The translations under genes and the position numbers were made by a program. Positions 17,676 through 21,770 of a DNA stretch of 21,770 bases are shown piece by piece; within the stretch, counting starts at the first letter, position 1, and every line of letters begins with the position of its first letter. A model generated the notes under the pieces. The model saw only the letters and a program-made list of their open reading frames with translations. It searched no databases and was not told where the DNA came from. The DNA is from Candidatus Omnitrophota bacterium (lineage in GTDB: Bacteria; Ratteibacteria; UBA8468; B48-G9; DTJG01), in contig JAMCZX010000016.1 in assembly GCA_023485205.1 (NCBI GenBank), positions 1-21,770 on the forward strand, read 5' to 3'.

Positions 17676-19046
17676 TTAGGTGAAAATAGATTTTATAAAT
17701 TCTTTAAATTTTTCATATCTATTTGGAATAATCTCAAATTTTTCTTTTTTTGTATCAAGTTTTTCCATACTTTTTGGAAATTCTGGTTTTATATGTAAAA
17801 TCTCTTCTATTTTTTCTGAAAATTTTGCAGGGTCAGCTGTTTCAAGACAAATAATAGGTTGTTCTTTAATATTTGATTTTTCTGCTGATGCTACTGCAAC
17901 TGCTCCATGTGGTTCTATTATTATATTATATTGTTCATAATATTTTTTTATTACATTATCCACCTCTGTATCATTTATGGAAAAAGATATAAAATCTTTT
18001 CTCATTTTTTTTATATCCGGATATTTTTTAAAAACCCCTTTTTTTATAACATTACCATATTCATCTCTGACATCCAAAAACCATCCTCCATACAAATCCA
18101 TCAATCTGGCAAGATTACTTGGGTGTCCAACATTCATAGCATTTGATGAACATTTTTTTGATGGAACCACAGGGGAATATCTGCCTGTTTTTAGAAATCC
18201 CGGGAATTCATCATTTTTATTGACGGCAACTATAAATTTATTAACAGGAAGTCCTGTTTTTTTTGCTAAAACTCCTCCCATAAGGTTTCCAAAATTTCCT
18301 GAAGGTACAGAAAAATTTATTTTTTTACTGTCAATTCTGCTATATGCATAAAAATAATAAACACTCTGTGGAATGAGTCTGCCAATATTTATAGAATTTG
18401 CTGATGTTAAATTTAGATTTTTAAAATTTTGATCATTGAATGCTTTTTTGATAATAGCCTGACAATCATCAAATTTTCCTTTTATAGCAATTGGATGAAT
18501 ATTATAATCAAGTGTTGTCATCTGTTTTCTTTGTTTTTCTGTAACTTCATCTTTTGGGAAAAGAATTACAACATCTATATTTTTCATATGTAAAAATGCA
18601 TTTGCAATTGCACTTCCTGTATCCCCGGATGTTGCAACCAGGACAATAAGATGTTTATCATTCATACTTGTAAAATATTCCATAAATCTTGCCATAAGCC
18701 TGGCAGCAAAATCTTTAAAAGATGCTGTAGGACCTCTATCAAGTCTGATTATGTAAAAATTTTCTGTGATATGTTCAATGGGGATAGTAAAATTATATGC
18801 TTCTTTTATCATTGAAAACAATTTATCATCAGGGATAACATCAGGAATAAAGTTTTTAATAACTTCAAAAGCTATTTGTTGGTATGACTTGTTTTTAAAA
18901 GAAAGTATTTCTTCTCCGGAGATTTTTTTAATTTTTTCAGGCATATAAAGACCATAATCCGGCGCTTGTCCCTGAAGAAGGGCAACAGAAAAAGGAACAG
19001 GTGGACAGGATTTATTGGTGCTATAAAATAAAATTTCTTTTTTCAT
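17676..19046 (-). CDS. thrC: Threonine synthase
   Basis: ThrC is a PLP enzyme converting O-phosphohomoserine and water to threonine and phosphate. The 456-residue length and the N-terminal pattern (FYSTNKSCPPVPFSVALLQG, GLYMPEKI) match the longer E. coli/yeast-type ThrC. The PLP lysine is Lys111 in RGPTASFKDFAARL. The phosphate- and cofactor-binding loops VATSGDTGSAIA and SANSINIGRLIPQ and the FSVPSGNFGNLMGG block are clear. It lies four bases downstream of the deoxyhypusine-synthase-like gene and six upstream of the putative homoserine kinase, giving a compact threonine unit. Confidence 0.96.
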   Translation of the reverse strand: MKKEILFYSTNKSCPPVPFSVALLQGQAPDYGLYMPEKIKKISGEEILSFKNKSYQQIAFEVIKNFIPDVIPDDKLFSMIKEAYNFTIPIEHITENFYIIRLDRGPTASFKDFAARLMARFMEYFTSMNDKHLIVLVATSGDTGSAIANAFLHMKNIDVVILFPKDEVTEKQRKQMTTLDYNIHPIAIKGKFDDCQAIIKKAFNDQNFKNLNLTSANSINIGRLIPQSVYYFYAYSRIDSKKINFSVPSGNFGNLMGGVLAKKTGLPVNKFIVAVNKNDEFPGFLKTGRYSPVVPSKKCSSNAMNVGHPSNLARLMDLYGGWFLDVRDEYGNVIKKGVFKKYPDIKKMRKDFISFSINDTEVDNVIKKYYEQYNIIIEPHGAVAVASAEKSNIKEQPIICLETADPAKFSEKIEEILHIKPEFPKSMEKLDTKKEKFEIIPNRYEKFKEFIKSIFT

Positions 19047-19049
19047 GGT

Positions 19050-19955
19050 TTAATTTGGATAATTAATTATTTTATCATATATATTAGGAATACTAATTTT
19101 GTGGTCCATGTGGAAATAAAATCCTTTTCCTTGAGAACCTGTTGGTCTTTCAACAATATTTTTTCTGGGTCTGTAGTGTTCTATAAAATCAAAAACAGCT
19201 GTTGTAAAATTCTGAATATTATATCCAAGATTTCTTACAATTGAAATGGCTTTTAAAAAGACTTCAGGTCCAATTACAGCACTTCCAAAATTTAAAAAAA
19301 CACCGTTTTCCAAGTGAGAAACACTTTCACAGTATTTATTAAAATCAATACCTGATGTTCCTCCGATAGAAGCAAAATTACATAATGGATGTTGATGAAT
19401 TATATCTGTTCCAATGGCAATATGATATGTTGTTGGAATTTTAAGTAAGTATGCCTGATATAGTACACATTTATCTTTATATGGAAATTTTTCTGGATTT
19501 TTCTCAATATATCTTGCTAAACTTTCTCCATATCCATAGCCATTTTTATAACCGGTTATTATAGCCTGGTTCATATATCTGCCGGTTTCTTCCCACATCC
19601 CAAAGGAACCATCTTTAATACTATTTGTTACATCTTCAGAAGTTGCCCCGCATAAAGCAATTTCAAAGTCATGAATACTTGTTGCTCCATTGCCTGCTAA
19701 ATGTTGAATGTATCCCATTTTTACCAATTCTATAAGATATAATGAAAGTCCGCATTTAATTACATGGCCTCCTATTGACCATATAATTAATTTTCTATCT
19801 TTTTTGGCAGTCATTAACTTCTCTATAAATTGACTAAATTCCTCTGTTTCTGTTTTTTTAAATTTATATTCAAAAGGTGAAAGAAAATTATCAACATTTA
19901 CAAGATTGTTTCTGTTTTTTAATGAATATGTTTTAATTTTATTGAAGTCAATCAT
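19050..19955 (-). CDS. Deoxyhypusine-synthase-like conserved protein, function unknown
   Basis: The protein has 301 residues. The region IIWSIGGHVIKCGLSLYLIELVKMGYIQHLAGNGATSIHDFEIAL resembles the NAD-binding core of deoxyhypusine synthase in spacing and pattern; the first 20 of these residues cover about 58-77. The lysine-containing active-site block of true deoxyhypusine synthase is not evident, and bacteria lack hypusine, so it is probably a divergent DHS-fold enzyme with another substrate. Other striking conserved-looking stretches are GSFGMWEETGRYMN, IAIGTDIIHQHP and the C-terminal RPTGSQGKGFYFHMDH. There is no signal peptide or membrane segment. It lies four bases upstream of thrC and 21 bases downstream of the MBL gene, an AGGATAT ribosome site preceding its ATG. 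The fold assignment is by eye and tentative. Confidence 0.55.
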   Translation of the reverse strand: MIDFNKIKTYSLKNRNNLVNVDNFLSPFEYKFKKTETEEFSQFIEKLMTAKKDRKLIIWSIGGHVIKCGLSLYLIELVKMGYIQHLAGNGATSIHDFEIALCGATSEDVTNSIKDGSFGMWEETGRYMNQAIITGYKNGYGYGESLARYIEKNPEKFPYKDKCVLYQAYLLKIPTTYHIAIGTDIIHQHPLCNFASIGGTSGIDFNKYCESVSHLENGVFLNFGSAVIGPEVFLKAISIVRNLGYNIQNFTTAVFDFIEHYRPRKNIVERPTGSQGKGFYFHMDHKISIPNIYDKIINYPN

Positions 19956-19976
19956 AAAAGATATCCTATAATGTAA

Positions 19977-20615
19977 TTAATCTATATTATATTTTTTTTT
20001 TATCTCACAAATAATAAATTTTATTTTTTTTTCATTTAATGCTTGAATTATTATTGGATAGGCAAAATTTTGATTTTTTAATATTCCATCATGTATAGGG
20101 ATACATACCTTAGGTTTTAATTCTATAGCATAATCAATTGCCTCAGATATTCTCATCCATGGAGCATATACAGGTAAAGCAAGTATTTCAATGGATTTTT
20201 TAGGTTTGATTAAAGCATCTCCTGGAAAAAACATTTTATTGTTGATTAAATATCCAATATTTTGTATTACAGGAATAGAGGTATATATAATAGCATGATT
20301 TTTGCCAAAACCCTCAATTGGAACTTCTTTTTCTTGAAAAAATTGTTCATTTTCAACAACAATACTTTCAATCTCATTTTTTTTAAGGATTATAGACACG
20401 CTTTTATTAGTAATAATTTTTCCTTGAGGATTATTTGATAAAATTGTTTTTATTGAAGAAATATCGCAATGGTCCTGATGTTGATGTGTAATAAGAATTA
20501 TATCAATATTTTTTATATTATTTTGAGCCATTGAATAATTTCCCGGGTCTGTTAATATTTTTACACCTTTTTCTTCAATTAATATACAACTATGTCCTAA
20601 TTTTGTTATTTTCAT
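19977..20615 (-). CDS. MBL-fold metal-dependent hydrolase (UlaG-like)
   Basis: The 212-residue protein has the metallo-beta-lactamase motif HQHQDH (His44, His46, Asp48, His49). Before it comes the KITKLGHSCILIE strand with a conserved His and Asp (LTDPG), and after it FFPGDALI, which supplies the metal-bridging aspartate, and a late histidine in PIHDG. This arrangement fits the UlaG/L-ascorbate-6-phosphate-lactonase-like group of small cytoplasmic hydrolases; the substrate is unknown. I chose the ATG giving MKITKLGHS. A longer in-frame start would read through the tRNA-Thr antisense strand and is spurious. A 77-base stretch (20021-20097) covering codons for HDGILKNQNFAYP and beyond reappears inverted at the window end. 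Confidence 0.87.
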   Translation of the reverse strand: MKITKLGHSCILIEEKGVKILTDPGNYSMAQNNIKNIDIILITHQHQDHCDISSIKTILSNNPQGKIITNKSVSIILKKNEIESIVVENEQFFQEKEVPIEGFGKNHAIIYTSIPVIQNIGYLINNKMFFPGDALIKPKKSIEILALPVYAPWMRISEAIDYAIELKPKVCIPIHDGILKNQNFAYPIIIQALNEKKIKFIICEIKKKYNID

Positions 20616-20719
20616 GATAGATGATATCCATTTCCTTATTATTAATGATATCTTTAGTTTATCATAAAAAGATGAATTTTTATAGATTGTAAAAATTATG
20701 ATACTATATTTTGACAAAA

Positions 20720-20791
20720 GCTGCTGTGGCTCAGAGGTAGAGCACGTCCTTGGTAAGGACGGGGTCATGGGTTCGATTCCCATCAGCAGCT
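20720..20791 (+). tRNA. tRNA-Thr (anticodon GGT)
   Basis: The acceptor stem GCTGCTG pairs with CAGCAGC. The anticodon stem CGTCC/GGACG encloses TTGGTAA, giving anticodon GGT. The T-stem ATGGG/CCCAT flanks TTCGATT and the discriminator is T; CCA is not encoded. It is divergent from the MBL gene. A TATGAT at 20697-20702 is a fair -10 box, but I see no good -35 at 17 bases. The 3' tail is repeated 124 bases downstream, with the 85-bp element between the two tails. Confidence 0.95.
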
Positions 20792-20813
20792 ATAAGCATC
20801 TATGAATGGAATC

Positions 20814-20898
20814 GAAGAGAGCGAAGTAAGGGATTGTGAGCTGGCGCAACAATCCCAGCGAGTGGCCGACCCCGAGTGTAGTGAGAACGAGGGGCGCC
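20814..20898 (+). repeat. 85-bp GC-rich tRNA-associated element, copy B
   Basis: This is the same element as 16278-16362, inverted relative to it, so both copies are in the same sense as their tRNA. It starts 22 bases after the tRNA-Thr discriminator. Differences from copy A are two G/C to A/T transitions in the last third (GAGTGTAGTGAGAAC here, GAGCGTAGTGGGAAC there). The stem GGGATTGT (20830-20837)/ACAATCCC (20849-20856) is intact. Confidence 0.9.
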
Positions 20899-20947
20899 GA
20901 TTCCCATCAGCAGCTATAAGCATCTATGAATGGAATCGAAGAGAGCG
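20898..20947 (+). repeat. Duplicate of tRNA-Thr 3' end, spacer and element start
   Basis: These 50 bases are identical to 20774-20823. They comprise the tRNA-Thr tail from C56 to the discriminator, the 22-base spacer (ATAAGCATCTATGAATGGAATC) and the first ten bases of the 85-bp element. The sequence then diverges. The array is therefore one full 124-base unit plus a truncated second unit. Confidence 0.92.
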
Positions 20948-20961
20948 GATGTTTATTTTAA

Positions 20962-21003
20962 TTTCCTGAGTTTTCCAATTAGTGCAATATTTTGATCAGG
21001 AAA
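20962..21003. repeat. 8-bp inverted repeat downstream of the tRNA-Thr array
   Basis: TTTCCTGA (20962-20969) and TCAGGAAA (20996-21003) are perfect complements 26 bases apart, with CCTCTTTT after the second arm. It could be a weak terminator for the tRNA-Thr transcript, or coincidence. The rest of the 177-base gap between the array and the oxidoreductase holds only the promoter listed next. Confidence 0.3.
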
Positions 21004-21018
21004 CCTCTTTTAGTGAAT

Positions 21019-21047
21019 TTGACAACTACAGATTTGGATAATAAAGT
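21019..21047 (+). promoter_or_regulatory. Candidate promoter for the oxidoreductase gene
   Basis: A perfect -35 TTGACA (21019-21024) is followed after 17 bases by TAAAGT (21042-21047, four of six matches to TATAAT). It lies about 78 bases before the ATG of the Gfo/Idh/MocA gene. The -10 is weak, so the call rests mainly on the -35 and spacing. Confidence 0.4.
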
Positions 21048-21124
21048 ATACTTACTTGCAAAATAAAAAAATGGTATCCATTTAGCTTGATATTGCGAAT
21101 TACAGATTAATATATTACAAAAAA

Positions 21125-21770
21125 ATGATTAATATTGGTTTAATAGGTTTTGGATTTATAGGAAGAATTCATTATTCCTGTTATAGTAATCTTTCAAAAG
21201 TAAAAATTTTTTCAATATGCGATGAAGATATTGAAAGATTAAAAAACCGGAAAGATATACAGGGCAATATAAATATAGAACAAAATATTGCAGATTTTTC
21301 AAGTATAAAAAAAACAACAATTCCAGATGAAATTTTTAAAGACCCACAAATACAAATAGTAGATTTATGTATTCCCACATTTTTACATTGTAAATATACA
21401 ATAAAAGCAGCAGAATCAGGTAAACATGTTTTTTGTGAAAAGCCAATGGCAAGAAATATAAAGGAAGCACAGAAAATGATAGATGCCTGTAAATCTAATG
21501 GTACAAAACTTATGATAGGGCATGTATTAAGATTCTGGATGGAATATCTTTTTTTAAAAAATGCAATTCAATCTGTTAGATATGGAAATCTAATTTCTAT
21601 AGTTTTTACAAGGCTTTCACCTACTCCTAAATGGAGTAAAAATAACTGGTTTTTAAATTCAAAACTTGGAGGAGAAGCAATTCTGGACCTTCATATACAT
21701 GATGGAATATTAAAAAATCAAAATTTTGCCTATCCAATAATAATTCAAGCATTAAATGAAAAAAAAATAA
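21125..21770 (+). CDS. Gfo/Idh/MocA-family oxidoreductase, 5' part with chimeric 3' end
   Basis: The first about 193 codons encode a typical NAD(P)-dependent sugar or inositol dehydrogenase-like protein. The Rossmann motif is GLIGFGFIGRIH (residues 5-16), DLCIPTFLHCKYTIKAAESGK follows in part, and HVFCEKPMA (101-109) contains the EKP motif that positions the substrate. The second domain is entered with GHVLRFWMEY and GGEAILDLHIHD, where relatives continue with a D-x-hydrophobic helix. Instead, from about residue 194 the sequence becomes GILKNQNFAYP..., which is the C-terminal part of the MBL protein encoded in reverse at 20021-20097. The real gene should be about 300-350 codons. The window ends inside the chimeric segment. 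The substrate cannot be inferred. Confidence 0.82.
   Translation, partial: MINIGLIGFGFIGRIHYSCYSNLSKVKIFSICDEDIERLKNRKDIQGNINIEQNIADFSSIKKTTIPDEIFKDPQIQIVDLCIPTFLHCKYTIKAAESGKHVFCEKPMARNIKEAQKMIDACKSNGTKLMIGHVLRFWMEYLFLKNAIQSVRYGNLISIVFTRLSPTPKWSKNNWFLNSKLGGEAILDLHIHDGILKNQNFAYPIIIQALNEKKI
21694..21770 (-). repeat. 77-base exact inverted copy of 20021-20097 at the window end
   Basis: Bases 21694-21770 are the exact reverse complement of 20021-20097 within the MBL hydrolase gene. Identity begins in TATACATGATGG and runs to the last base of the window. It fuses MBL codons in frame to the oxidoreductase gene. The most likely cause is a short-read assembly chimera or an unresolved graph overlap at a contig end. 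Confidence 0.95.

Noticed and set aside
20616..20783. N-terminal extension of the MBL gene to an ATG at 20783
   Set aside because: The extra 56 residues are the antisense of tRNA-Thr plus A/T-rich spacer. The family N-terminus starts at the ATG at 20615.
21181..21378. A 65-codon minus-strand frame
   Set aside because: It is antisense to the clear Gfo/Idh/MocA reading frame.
1..21770. CRISPR array, insertion sequence or prophage genes
   Set aside because: No regularly spaced short repeats, transposase, integrase or phage structural genes were found. The 85-bp elements carry no protein of their own.

Overview
The window is strongly A/T-rich and gene-dense, and almost everything from about 20.6 kb down to 0.5 kb is transcribed from the minus strand with gaps of only a few bases. 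It looks like a short-read contig from an uncultivated low-GC bacterium. SecG, HPr-like, MetX/MetY/MetW and Shine-Dalgarno-led genes point to Bacteria. The gap-pgk-tpiA-secG order and a phosphoglycerate-mutase-like gene beside thrC occur in several deep, mostly anaerobic lineages. I cannot place the phylum from sequence reading alone.

Layout. At 1-486 (+) lie the 3' part of an HPr-like gene and tRNA-Arg(TCT). At 518-4126 (-) is a cobalamin block: a BtuD-like ATPase, a BtuC-like permease, cobyric acid synthase CobQ, and a small eight-cysteine gene interrupted by an amber codon exactly where a tryptophan is expected. At 4119-7640 (-) are a ClC-type chloride channel with CBS domains and a membrane-anchored family-5 substrate-binding protein. 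At 7651-11010 (-) is the glycolytic operon gap-pgk-tpiA-secG, with a good sigma70-like promoter and a leader hairpin. At 11158-13147 (-) are a frameshifted DUF362/ferredoxin gene and a CDF metal exporter. At 13159-16224 (-) are metY-metX-metW. At 16392-20615 (-) are tRNA-Gly(CCC), a probable homoserine kinase of the phosphoglycerate mutase superfamily, thrC, a deoxyhypusine-synthase-like gene and an MBL-fold hydrolase. At 20720-21770 (+) are tRNA-Thr(GGT), a repeat array and a Gfo/Idh/MocA oxidoreductase fragment.

The homoserine branch point is well represented. MetX acetylates homoserine for MetY (methionine side), and the putative kinase phosphorylates it for ThrC (threonine side). The triose-phosphate enzymes form a second functional block, and B12 salvage a third.

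The most unusual feature is an 85-bp GC-rich element present twice, in opposite orientations. Each copy lies just downstream of a tRNA gene (Gly and Thr). In both cases it is followed by a second copy of the tRNA 3' end that starts at exactly the same nucleotide, C56 of the T-loop. This looks like a small tRNA-targeting or tRNA-derived repeat family. A separate anomaly is that the last 77 bases of the window are an exact inverted copy of part of the MBL gene, spliced in frame into the oxidoreductase; this is most likely an assembly chimera at a contig end.
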